A DNA stretch of 64,000 nt from Salisapilia sapeloensis (taxonomy: Eukaryota; Oomycota; Peronosporomycetes; Peronosporales; Salisapiliaceae). The DNA lies in assembly GCA_023334545.1 (NCBI GenBank), contig JAADVB010000045.1:32173-96172 (forward strand), read 5' to 3'. Shown piece after piece: positions 1 to 9,151 of the stretch. The stretch's first letter is position 1; each line of letters starts with the position of its first letter. The notes under the pieces are model-generated. The model did no database searches, was not told the DNA's origin, and saw only the letters and a list, made by a program, of their open reading frames with translations. The position numbers were made by a program, and so were the translations under genes.

Positions 1-74
1 AAGAGTTTCTAGTATATGAGCTGTAGCAATGACCTTGCTCTGGCATATCAGGTAACTGCACCGCTCTTTTCCAA

Positions 75-91
75 GTCAATTTGTATTTTTC
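75..91 (+). promoter_or_regulatory. Oomycete-like Inr/FPR core promoter motif
   Basis: The string TCAATTTGTATTTTT about 80 bp upstream of the ATG at 163 closely resembles the oomycete initiator fused to its flanking promoter region (TCANTYY followed by an A/T-rich CAWTTT-like block, recalled from the literature). It suggests transcription of the RuvC-like gene starts here. The match was judged by eye. Confidence 0.4.
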
Positions 92-162
92 TGGTAATCG
101 CACCTATAAAGTATCCGGTGAAATTACACGAAAACAACGAATAGTGGACACAAGTCACAGCG

Positions 163-1083
163 ATGGTTATTAAACGCAATCGGAAGCGCATTCAGGACGC
201 ACTCTCCAAGTGTGGACTGGATGATGCTTTGCAATCCATTGCAAAGTCATCCTCAGTCACGCGCTTCCTTGGATTAGACATTAATACCAATAGCACCGGC
301 TTTGCTGTTCTGAATGACCAAGGTGCGCATGCCATTGCATATTACTCCTCTTAAACTCTTTATAATAGCAGCATCGCACCACTGCATTAAAATGTAGGTA
401 AACTGCTGCAATGGGGCCATGTTGACACGAAGAAAATTCCAAGTGAAGACGTCTTAGCTGCGTCGAATACCATCCAGCAAGAGCTCGTCGATACGCTCCA
501 GCCAAACGCCCAGTCCAAGTCATGGCTAGTGGGCATTGAGGACTTCATGAGGCAGTACACTGCTGGCAAGTTCCAAACGCGTGGTCTATTCCACTTGGCT
601 CAGATCAACGGTATCGTAGGATTCGCTTGCTGGCAGCGTTTCGGTCGTAAACCAGTGCACACCCATCCAACGGCAGCGCGCTCTGCCCTTGGCATTTCCA
701 ATGGCGGCGTCGTGAAAGAGCAAGTGTACGACCTCGTAGCTCGGCAGGAACCAGAAGCTGTAGTCTCCCTCCCACGTACCAAAGCCGGGCGCTTAACCGA
801 CACGGCGTTCGACATGACAGACGCATACGTGATCGCAGCCTACACTCGCTTCCTACATCTGCAGCAGGGTCTCGTAGATAGTCCAGAGCTAGTCGAATCT
901 TTCCATACTACCTACTTCCAAATGAGTCAAGAGACCAAACTTCGATCGAATAAACCATCCGCTGAAGCACAGCAGCTACGTAGCATGACACCTACCGAAC
1001 GAAAACAAGAGCTCTATCGACTATACTGCAGCGGCGTCGATGAATGGATGAAGAATAAGCTAAAGCAAGACTTGGGGTTGTAA
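163..1083 (+). CDS. RuvC-like (RNase H fold) putative Holliday junction resolvase
   Basis: Two exons, 163-322 and 398-1083, joined over a 75-nt GTGCGC...TAG intron in frame, give 281 aa. The order of acidic motifs matches bacterial RuvC: FLGLDINTNSTGFAVL near residue 35 (first Asp), VGIEDF followed by a FQTRGLFHLAQINGIVG helix (Glu), and DMTDAYVIAAYTR (last Asp pair). A PTAARSALGI segment sits where RuvC has its conserved AA/K region. RuvC-type enzymes resolve four-way DNA junctions; eukaryotic relatives act in mitochondria or plastids. The N-terminus is basic but not a clear presequence, so location is unknown. It converges with the CPS gene, with 47 bp between stop codons. It could instead be another RNase H-fold nuclease. 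Exon structure is solid; function is inferred from motif order. Confidence 0.7.
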
Positions 1084-1130
1084 CTGTGAAACTAAACGGT
1101 ATCATGTTGTTGTTGTGACTATTCTAGAGC

Positions 1131-4100
1131 TTAGTGGAACTCGTGGACGTCCGTCCATGCCTTCTCCTCCCGGTTCTCGCGCTCATAATAATCAAAGAGG
1201 CTGTCAGCCTCGAGACCAAGCAACGGCTGGTGCTTGTGGCGCTCCATCGAGTCGACAAAGAGCTTGACGAGACTGATGTTCGTCAGCAGCGGGATGGAAA
1301 AGTCCACGGCTGTTCGTCGGATCATGTAGTTGTTCTTGGTCTGCTTGCTCTCGCTGTTCGGGAGGTTGACGACGAGGTCAATCTCGCCATCCTTGATGTA
1401 TCGCAAGACATTGTTGTCACTGTCATCATCCGACGGGAAGTCGACCTTGGTGGACGGAATGTCGTACTTTTGCAAAAACTCGTGCGTCTTCTCCGTCGTG
1501 TACAAGTTGTATCCGAGCTCGGTCATCTTGAACGCAGCGTGAACAAAGTCATCCGTGAACTTGTCTTGCATCGACAGCAAGATGTTCTTCTTGGGCAATC
1601 GGACATTGGAAGAGATGAGTGCCTTGAGGAAGGCCTCGTGCTCGTTCTTGCCAAAGCACGCGACTTCACCAGTCGACGCCATCTCAACACCCAACAGCGG
1701 GTCGGCACCACCCAATCGGGTGTAACTGAACATGGGCGACTTGATACCAACAAAGCCTTCCGGACGCTTCGGACCGTACAGTTCCGGCAAGTTGTCCTGC
1801 TCCGTCGGCTCTCCGACCATGACCTTGGTGGCAGCGTTGATAAAGTCCGATCCAGTCGTCTTGGACGAGAACGGGAACGATCGAGACGCACGGAGGTTGC
1901 ACTCAATGACACTGACGTCCGCTCCCTTGGCCAAGAACTGCGCATTGAACGGACCAGAGATGTTCAGAGCCGAAGCGATCTTCTCGGCGCACTTGCGGAC
2001 TTCGTTCTGGTAGAACGAACTGGCCTGCACAGGCGGGAGGATCATGGTCGCGTCACCAGAGTGGACACCAGCGTTCTCAATGTGCTCCGAGATGGCAGCA
2101 GCAATAACCTTGCCGTCCTTGGCAACAGCATCAAGCTCCAACTCCTTAGCACCTTCCACGAACTTGGTGATCACGACCGGGTGCTCCTTGGACACTTCCG
2201 CCGCTTCGCCAAGCACACGCTCCAAATCCTCGTGGTTGTGCGCAACGTTCATGGCAGCACCAGACAGCACGTAGGACGGACGGACGAGGCACGGGTAGCC
2301 AACGCGGTCGGCAAAGTCCCGCGCCTCCTGCATGCTCGTGAGCTCCTTCCACTCCGGCTGACGGACGCCAGCCTTGTCCATAAGCTGCGAGAACTTGTAT
2401 CGGTCTTCCGCACTGTCAATCATCGTAGGGTGCGTGCCGAGGACGTGGACGCCAGATTTGTGCAGCGGAAGAGCGAGGTTGTTCGGGATTTGACCACCGA
2501 CACTGACGACGACACCCTGCGGCTGCTCGACGTCGTTGACATCCATCACACGCTCCTTGGACAGCTCTTCAAAGTAGAGCTGGTCGCACTCGTCATAGTC
2601 CGTACTGACCGTCTCGGGGTTGTAGTTGAGCATCACCGATCGGTAGCCAAGCTTTCGAAGCGTACGGATGCAGCTCACAGCACACCAGTCGAACTCGACA
2701 CTCGATCCGATACGGTACGCACCGCTACCCAAGACCATGACACCATCGTTCTTCTCCTGCGCCTGGACATCGTTCTCCGCACCATTGTACGTCATGTAAA
2801 GGTAGTTGGTCTGAGCTGGGTACTCAGCCGCGAGCGTATCGATCTGCTTGACACTCGGGATGATACCCACCTCCTTTCGCTTCGCTCGCACATCATCGTC
2901 TGAGCATCCGAGCATACGCGAGAGCTGACGGTCCGAGAAACCGACCTTCTTGGCTTCCATCAGCTCTTCGCGACTCACTTCCTGAATGCTCTTCCCCGTG
3001 AGGTTGACATCCAAGTCAGCAATACCCTGGAGACGACTCAACCACCACGTATCGATCTTGGTGATATCATGCACCTCGTCGATCGTCAGCATACCTTCCT
3101 TGAGCGCCTGTGCGATCTGGTAAATCCGACGGTCCGTCGGACGGCTCAAAGCGCTCTTGAGCTCGTCCTTGGTCATACGGTCAAAGCGCGGCTCGAAGCC
3201 TTCGACGGCAGGGTCGACCATACGCATGGCCTTCTGGATACCTTCCTCGAAGTTTCTCGAGATAGCCATGACTTCCCCGACACTCTTCATGGCAGATCCG
3301 ATCTCCGTGCTGACGTTCTCGAACTTGGCGAGATCCCAGCGAGGGATCTTGGTCACACAGTAGTCGAGACTCGGCTCAAAGCACGCCGTGGTGCTCTTCG
3401 TGACAGAGTTCTTGAGCTCCGGAAGCGTGATACCAAGGGCAAGTTTCGCAGCAACGAATGCGAGGGGGTAGCCCGTCGCCTTGGACGCCAAGGCACTCGA
3501 ACGAGAGAGACGAGCGTTCACTTCGATGATACAGTACTCTTCCGAGTGCGGGTTCAGAGCGTACTGGATGTTACACTCACCAACGATACCCAAGTGTCGA
3601 ACGACCTTGAGCGCCGTCTCTCGCAGCATGTGGTACTCTCGGTTCGACAGCGTCTGGGATGGCGCAATCACGATCGAGTCACCCGTGTGAATACCAAGCG
3701 GATCAAAGTTCTCCATGTTGCACACCGTCAGACAGTTGTCGGCACTGTCTCGCACGACTTCGTACTCGACTTCCTTCCATCCCTTCATACTTCGCTCCAC
3801 AAGGATCTGAGGACTACCGGCAAACGCCTTCTTCGCCATTGATCGCAGCTCGGCTTCATCGTCGCATAGACCAGAGCCAAGACCTCCGAGAGCAAAGGCC
3901 GATCGGATCATGACAGGGAAACCAATCTCGTGGGCAGCAGTCACAGCATCGTCGACAGAGTTCACGGCGATACCCTTGGCAATACGTTCGTTGATCTCCT
4001 TGAGCTTCTCGTTAAACGAATCTCGGTCTTCCGTCGCTTCAATCACAGGGATCTGCGTACCAATGACTTCGACGCCGTACTTCTCCAAGACACCGTTCTT

Positions 4101-5669
4101 CGCGAGTTCGACACCACAGTTCAAAGCTGTCTGACCACCCATACTGATCAAGATACCATCCGGACGCTCACGCTTAATCACTTGCTCCACAAAGTCTGCG
4201 TTCACTGGTAAGTAGTACACGTTACTCGCCTGTGCTTCACTCGACTTGTCAATGTTCGTCTGGACGGAAGCGATGTTCGGGTTAATCAGAATTGTCTCAA
4301 TCGCTTCTTCCTTGAGCGCCTTGATCGCTTGCGAACCAGAGTAGTCGAACTCACCAGCTTGACCAATGGATAGACCTCCAGATCCGAGAACCAAGACCTT
4401 TTTCACTTGCGGACGAACGACAGGTGGACGCTGGACTAAGCTCGAGATCGGACCCTTCTCCTTTCGACGCACGGCGTCGAGGAAAACATCGAAGAGGAAC
4501 TCCGTGTCCGTCGGTCCGCCAGAGTGCTCCGGATGGAACTGCGCCGTGAAGAACGGCTTGCTCTTGTGGATAATGCCTTCGTTCGTACCGTCGTTACCGT
4601 TGACAAAGAGCTCTTCCCACTCACTCGGCAATGTCTTGCCGTCGAGAGCATACCCGTGGTTCTGAGCAGTGATGTAGCTCTGACCGGTCTTGAGGTTGTT
4701 CACAGGCTGGTTCTGACCTCGGTTACCGAACGGAAGCTTGTACGTCTGCGCACCGGCCGCACGACCGAGCAATTGGTTACCAAAGCAAATACCAAAGATC
4801 GGCTTGACACCATCGCCTTCGACACTGAGCGCCTTCTTCAGCTGCTCCGTCGTCTCCGTGAGCACAGCCGGATCTCCCGGACCGTTACTGATGAACAGAC
4901 CGTCGTACCAGTCGGCTTCCGACGCAATGTCGTGGTTCCACGGCACGAGCTTGACCTCGGCTCCGCGCGACACGAGGGATCGGATAATATTGTATTTGAT
5001 ACCACAGTCGACTGCAAGGATCTTGAGCGGATTGCCAGCGCCAAACGTACGCACTTCCTTCGTGGACACGAGGGCAGACAGGTTGGTCGCGTTCGGGTCG
5101 ATAAAGTCCGGCGTGTCACTACCTTCAACGACGATTCGGCCGCTCATGGCGCCCTTGGCACGGATCTTTTTCGTAATAGCACGCGTGTCGATGCCAGCAA
5201 TACCAGGGATACCTTCCCGAGCGAGCCAGTCGCTTAGGGAAGACGCAGCGTTCCAATGACTATGATGAGAAGAGTAATCTTGGACGATCATACCAGCGGC
5301 ATGGATCCGGTCGGACTCGATGAACTTGTTCAGACCGAACTCATCGATGGCAGTCGTGTCCGGGACACCGTAGTTTCCGATCATGGGGAAGGTCATGTTC
5401 AAGATCTGACCTTTAAAGGAAGCATCCGTGAGAGCTTCCGGGTAGCCGACCATGCCGGTCGTGAAGACGACTTCACCAGCCATGGACTTGGGGGCACCGA
5501 ACGAGACACCTTCAAAGCGAGAGCCGTCCTCGAACTCGAGGAAAGCTGGCGTCTGGAACTTGGGGGCATTTCGACGATCGACTTTCTCCCGAGCAGAGCC
5601 GAGGAGACGGCTACCACTGGACTTGTAAAGTGGTGTGCGTTTGCGAGCGGCGTTGGATAATCGAAGCAT
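1131..5669 (-). CDS. Glutamine-dependent carbamoyl-phosphate synthase, mitochondrial CPS I/III type (fused GATase + synthetase)
   Basis: A single exon encodes 1512 aa. It makes carbamoyl phosphate from glutamine, bicarbonate and two ATP. Residues 1-35 are Arg/Ser-rich and acid-poor, like a mitochondrial presequence. Residues 40-400 are the small-subunit and glutaminase domains, with Cys295 in GICFGNQ and His379/Glu381 in FHPE, so ammonia release from glutamine should be intact (vertebrate urea-cycle CPS1 has Ser in place of this Cys). Two ATP-grasp halves follow from about residue 420. A C-terminal regulatory domain contains LPN and NYMIRRTAVD segments that match the N-acetylglutamate-binding region of CPS1/CPS III. 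It diverges from the NAG kinase/reductase gene, so arginine supply is the likely role. An Inr/FPR-like motif lies upstream at 5726-5742. Confidence 0.95.
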   Translation of the reverse strand: MLRLSNAARKRTPLYKSSGSRLLGSAREKVDRRNAPKFQTPAFLEFEDGSRFEGVSFGAPKSMAGEVVFTTGMVGYPEALTDASFKGQILNMTFPMIGNYGVPDTTAIDEFGLNKFIESDRIHAAGMIVQDYSSHHSHWNAASSLSDWLAREGIPGIAGIDTRAITKKIRAKGAMSGRIVVEGSDTPDFIDPNATNLSALVSTKEVRTFGAGNPLKILAVDCGIKYNIIRSLVSRGAEVKLVPWNHDIASEADWYDGLFISNGPGDPAVLTETTEQLKKALSVEGDGVKPIFGICFGNQLLGRAAGAQTYKLPFGNRGQNQPVNNLKTGQSYITAQNHGYALDGKTLPSEWEELFVNGNDGTNEGIIHKSKPFFTAQFHPEHSGGPTDTEFLFDVFLDAVRRKEKGPISSLVQRPPVVRPQVKKVLVLGSGGLSIGQAGEFDYSGSQAIKALKEEAIETILINPNIASVQTNIDKSSEAQASNVYYLPVNADFVEQVIKRERPDGILISMGGQTALNCGVELAKNGVLEKYGVEVIGTQIPVIEATEDRDSFNEKLKEINERIAKGIAVNSVDDAVTAAHEIGFPVMIRSAFALGGLGSGLCDDEAELRSMAKKAFAGSPQILVERSMKGWKEVEYEVVRDSADNCLTVCNMENFDPLGIHTGDSIVIAPSQTLSNREYHMLRETALKVVRHLGIVGECNIQYALNPHSEEYCIIEVNARLSRSSALASKATGYPLAFVAAKLALGITLPELKNSVTKSTTACFEPSLDYCVTKIPRWDLAKFENVSTEIGSAMKSVGEVMAISRNFEEGIQKAMRMVDPAVEGFEPRFDRMTKDELKSALSRPTDRRIYQIAQALKEGMLTIDEVHDITKIDTWWLSRLQGIADLDVNLTGKSIQEVSREELMEAKKVGFSDRQLSRMLGCSDDDVRAKRKEVGIIPSVKQIDTLAAEYPAQTNYLYMTYNGAENDVQAQEKNDGVMVLGSGAYRIGSSVEFDWCAVSCIRTLRKLGYRSVMLNYNPETVSTDYDECDQLYFEELSKERVMDVNDVEQPQGVVVSVGGQIPNNLALPLHKSGVHVLGTHPTMIDSAEDRYKFSQLMDKAGVRQPEWKELTSMQEARDFADRVGYPCLVRPSYVLSGAAMNVAHNHEDLERVLGEAAEVSKEHPVVITKFVEGAKELELDAVAKDGKVIAAAISEHIENAGVHSGDATMILPPVQASSFYQNEVRKCAEKIASALNISGPFNAQFLAKGADVSVIECNLRASRSFPFSSKTTGSDFINAATKVMVGEPTEQDNLPELYGPKRPEGFVGIKSPMFSYTRLGGADPLLGVEMASTGEVACFGKNEHEAFLKALISSNVRLPKKNILLSMQDKFTDDFVHAAFKMTELGYNLYTTEKTHEFLQKYDIPSTKVDFPSDDDSDNNVLRYIKDGEIDLVVNLPNSESKQTKNNYMIRRTAVDFSIPLLTNISLVKLFVDSMERHKHQPLLGLEADSLFDYYERENREEKAWTDVHEFH

Positions 5670-6019
5670 CGTGGATTAAATGTTAAACAGAAGGTGAGGC
5701 GTGCCAGGAGGCAGCTCGAGATGGCCGCAAATTCAGAAGTGCCGGGAAGAAGGGAGGCGGATCTCAAGTCGGAGCCACTGGTGAGGGGCGGATAGGGCTA
5801 CTATGAAACGGTTGAAGATCGCGTTAACATCACATACTTTCTTTTATATTAAATCTTGAACGGATGTATGGCGCAAACAAGTAGTTTGAAACGAGTGGCC
5901 CAAGCAGCTTCGAGGCCGTGGGATCGTTGTCTGGCCTTGCGCTGTTACCGCCAGCAGAACGTTCACCTGGCTCTCCTGATCTGTGTGGCATTAAGGCTGT
6001 TCAGACCATTTCTAGTAGG
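5670..6019. promoter_or_regulatory. Divergent promoter between CPS and NAGK/NAGPR
   Basis: These 350 bp separate the two ATGs of a head-to-head arginine-pathway pair. On the minus strand, CACTTCTGAATTTG (5726-5742) resembles the oomycete initiator/FPR element and lies about 65 bp before the CPS start. An AT-rich stretch with TTTTATATTAAAT occurs near 5840-5855. No other gene is seen here; the ORF open from a GTG at 5918 is the upstream extension of the plus-strand gene. Confidence 0.5.
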
Positions 6020-8023
6020 ATGTGGAAAAGAACACTACGGAGTCCGGTGAACGTGTCCAAGCGATGCCTGAGCACGACACCGCAGGCCGTATCCACGCGG
6101 CTCGCGCAGATCATGCAATCCAATGCTGATATCCAGCGCTATCGGGAAGTGTACGGTGTCCCGGGAGTACGGCGTTCCACAGTAATTAAGATTGGCGGTG
6201 ACGTCATTGAGCATGAGCTCGACACACTCGTCGACTCGCTTGTCTTTCTTAAGCATGCTGGTCTCTTCCCGATCCTAGTGCATGGCGCTGGTCCGCAGAT
6301 GAATGCCGAGCTCGAACGTGCCGGCGTAGAGCCGCAGTACGTCCAAGGCAATCGCGTCACGGACATAGAGACGCTTACGATCGCCAAGCGCATCTTCCTC
6401 CAAGCCAATCGCAAGCTCGTCGATGCACTTGCTGCTGTTGGTGCACCTGCTCGACCCATCACGAGCGGTGTCTTTGAAGCCAAATTCCGCGACATGGATA
6501 CCTTTGGGTACGTGGGTGAGATTAATCACATTCACAGCCAATTCGTCGAAGCAGCGCTCGACAGTGACCAGATCCCAGTCCTCTCATGTCTTGGTGAAAC
6601 TGCGTCCGGCCAGACGCTCAACATCAACGCTGATGTCGCGGCGAGGGAGCTTGCATTGAGCATGCAACCGGACAAGACAGTGTTTATCAACTCCAAAGGC
6701 GGATGGGTCGAAGACGATGGCACCAAGCTCAAGGAAATTAATATGAAACGAGACTACGCCGAGATGGCATCGAGAGACTACACTGGTCGTCAAGGCACGT
6801 TGCTTAAGCTAAACGAGATCAACGCTTTACTGCAAGGACTGCCATCCACTGCCACAGTCGCCTTGACCTCTGCAAAGGAGCTGTCCAAGGAAATTCTGAG
6901 CAACTGCAGTACCGGAACGATCTGCCGTCGTGGAGAGTCCGCTCCTGTCTCCAACTCCACTACCAAGAAGCGTGTGGGTATCCTCGGCGCTCGAGGCTAC
7001 GTCGGTCGAGAGGTCATCCGCTTAGTCGGTCAGCACCCAGAGCTAGAGCTCGTATGTGCTAGTTCCCGTGCGTTAGTCGGTCATAAAGTGTTGGACGTAG
7101 CCATGGCGCCTCCTGTGAACCCCCACACGAACCAACCTGCAAAGGACGCTTCTCGCCACCCAAAGCTCCACATCTCCGAGGACCTCGAGTTCTGTGAACT
7201 TGGTCTTGACGACCTCCCGACGTCAGAACTAGCTGAATCCGTCGACGTCTGGGTCCTCGCACTTCCCAACGGACATTGCCAGCAGTACGCATCTGTCCTC
7301 GACGGTCTCAAGAAGCAGAACAAGATCGTCGTGGACTTGAGTGCCGACCAGCGCTTCAACGACGACTGGGTGTACGGTCTGCCAGAGACGCCTGGCTGTC
7401 GTGATGCGCTCCACGGCGCCACGCACATCTCCAACCCCGGCTGCTACGCTACTGGCGCTCAGATCGGTCTCTTGCCGTTGCTAGGAGGCAAGCCGGAGGT
7501 GAGTGGCAAGCTCATTGACGAGAGCATCCCGCCCCATATCTTTGGTGTCTCGGGATACAGCGGTGCTGGCACGACTGCATCCAACGCCAATAACTTAAAG
7601 GTGTTGCAGGACAATTTGCTCGCGTACAAGTCAGTCAAGCACGTGCATGAGTACGAGGTGTCGCATCAGCTACAGACGCCTGTGCGCTTCATGCCGCACG
7701 TCGCGCCGTACTTCCAAGGCATCCACTTGACCCTGTCGGCGCAACTAGAAGATTCTTCCATCAAGGCAGCCGACATCCAGGAACTGTACAATGAGTTTTA
7801 TAGAGGCGAGAAACTCGCCAAGGTCGTGGATGGCATGCCCATGGTCAAGGACAATGCGTTCCAACACCACGTGAGCGTCGGTGGTTTCCAAATCGACGAA
7901 ACGACCGGTCGACTCGTCATCGTCTCCACCATCGACAACTTGCTCAAGGGTGCTGCAACCCAAGCCGTGCAGAACGTGAACGTTGCGCTCGGACTAGACG
8001 AATACACTGGTATCGACGCTTAA
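6020..8023 (+). CDS. Bifunctional N-acetylglutamate kinase / N-acetyl-gamma-glutamyl-phosphate reductase
   Basis: One exon of 667 aa fuses the second and third steps of arginine synthesis in the same order as fungal ARG5,6. The start at 6020 was chosen because the longer frame opens only with GTG, whereas this ATG begins MWKRTLRSPVNVSKRC, a good mitochondrial presequence. Residues about 54-290 form the amino-acid kinase domain (KIGGDV, HGAGPQ, SKGG). Residues from about 318 form the reductase, with a GILGARGYVGREV nucleotide loop and catalytic Cys475 in SNPGCYATG. The central DUF619/NAT-like domain of fungal ARG5,6 is absent, which explains the length (667 versus about 863 in yeast). An AATAAA lies 8 nt after the stop. 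It diverges from CPS. Confidence 0.95.
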   Translation: MWKRTLRSPVNVSKRCLSTTPQAVSTRLAQIMQSNADIQRYREVYGVPGVRRSTVIKIGGDVIEHELDTLVDSLVFLKHAGLFPILVHGAGPQMNAELERAGVEPQYVQGNRVTDIETLTIAKRIFLQANRKLVDALAAVGAPARPITSGVFEAKFRDMDTFGYVGEINHIHSQFVEAALDSDQIPVLSCLGETASGQTLNINADVAARELALSMQPDKTVFINSKGGWVEDDGTKLKEINMKRDYAEMASRDYTGRQGTLLKLNEINALLQGLPSTATVALTSAKELSKEILSNCSTGTICRRGESAPVSNSTTKKRVGILGARGYVGREVIRLVGQHPELELVCASSRALVGHKVLDVAMAPPVNPHTNQPAKDASRHPKLHISEDLEFCELGLDDLPTSELAESVDVWVLALPNGHCQQYASVLDGLKKQNKIVVDLSADQRFNDDWVYGLPETPGCRDALHGATHISNPGCYATGAQIGLLPLLGGKPEVSGKLIDESIPPHIFGVSGYSGAGTTASNANNLKVLQDNLLAYKSVKHVHEYEVSHQLQTPVRFMPHVAPYFQGIHLTLSAQLEDSSIKAADIQELYNEFYRGEKLAKVVDGMPMVKDNAFQHHVSVGGFQIDETTGRLVIVSTIDNLLKGAATQAVQNVNVALGLDEYTGIDA

Positions 8024-8099
8024 GAAGTTCAATAAAAATACGTTTGTGGCTCGTTCGTTCTAGCGATAGCCCATGCAAAAATGCGTAATATTTCTTTTC

Positions 8100-8916
8100 T
8101 TAGTATTGCAGGATCGGATCCCCGACCTTGTCGATCATGGACACGGTGCATTTGAGGTCAAAGACTTTGCTTAAGACGACCTTGAAGAGTTTCTGGACAT
8201 TGATCGAGTGAGACGCAGAGGTGAAGATGAGTGGAGCTTTCATCGCTTTCGCAAACTTGCGTGCTTGCTTGGTAATGTCCTCCTGTTCTTTGGCTGAGAA
8301 CTCGGTGAATTGATCGTACTTGGTTCCGATCAAGAACGGAAACGCATTCTATAAGATACGTGAGCATGGTCGGTATAGTCGAGGTAGGACGAGTGTGACC
8401 TTGTTGATCGTCCGAACTTGGCGGTACCATTCCTTAACACTCATGAGCGTCGCCTTCCGCGTGAGGTCGAACATGAAGAGGATGGCGACGGCATCGTTGC
8501 ATACGAGTGGGAGCATGCTGATAAACTCCCGATGACCTGTCTCACGCGATTAGAATCATCTACTAGCGTCGAAAGATGTTAATGGATGCCAACCGCCAAG
8601 ATCCCAAATGCTAAAGGTGATCTCGGTATTCCGCAATGCAATCGTCTTCTCCATAAAATTTACACCTACGTGCCATAAGCCACTATCCTCTGTACAGTCT
8701 ACAATGACACATACCTAGCGTGTGGATGTAGTCTTCATCAAACTTGCCTTCGACGTACTTGACCATGAGACTCGTCTTCCCGACCTGAGCATCCCCAACC
8801 ATCCCGACTTTGACCACGACATTATTCCTCCCGCCTCGACCACTCGTCGCCTCCTTCTTATCCGTCACATCCTTCACCTCCTCTCCACTCGCACTCGCAG
8901 CAGCCTTCTCCTCCAT
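8100..8916 (-). CDS. SPG1/Tem1-family small GTPase (septum-promoting type)
   Basis: Four exons (8715-8916, 8594-8665, 8400-8536, 8100-8348) with introns of 49, 57 and 51 nt give 219 aa with all phases consistent. Features in order: an acidic Ser-rich leader of about 30 aa, P-loop GDAQVGKT (41-48), the family hallmark [27 protein letters not shown], and the G4 motif TKYD. These match the Spg1/Tem1 branch, which controls mitotic exit and cytokinesis in yeasts and has plant and protist homologues. There is no C-terminal prenylation Cys, as is usual for the family. Residue 93, equivalent to Ras Gln61, reads His rather than Gln (GGHREF). The ATG at 8916 is used because the upstream codon is GTG. 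It diverges from the TRP-like gene. Confidence 0.92.
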
Positions 8917-9151
8917 CTCCACTCGGAAAATCTCTTTTGCAATTGAAAATTCTTTTTATTTCGCTTCTCAACTTGCAATTTCATCGATTAATCATACAAT
9001 ACCACTTCAACCCGACATGGCAACCATTACTCACAACAAGCACATGCGCCAATCCGTGGGCAGGGGTCTGATATACAAAAAAATAGTCAGCCACAGCCGA
9101 CCATACTCAAATTGAGACATTCTCACATTCGCCTCCACTGACGTAAGGAGC

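Noticed and set aside
1134-2903. 589-codon open frame on the plus strand antisense to CPS
   Set aside because: It mirrors the biased codons of the CPS gene and has no family motif; the other strand gives a complete enzyme.
5918-6019. N-terminal extension of the NAGK/NAGPR gene
   Set aside because: The frame there opens with GTG, not ATG, and the extra residues do not look like a targeting sequence; ATG at 6020 does.
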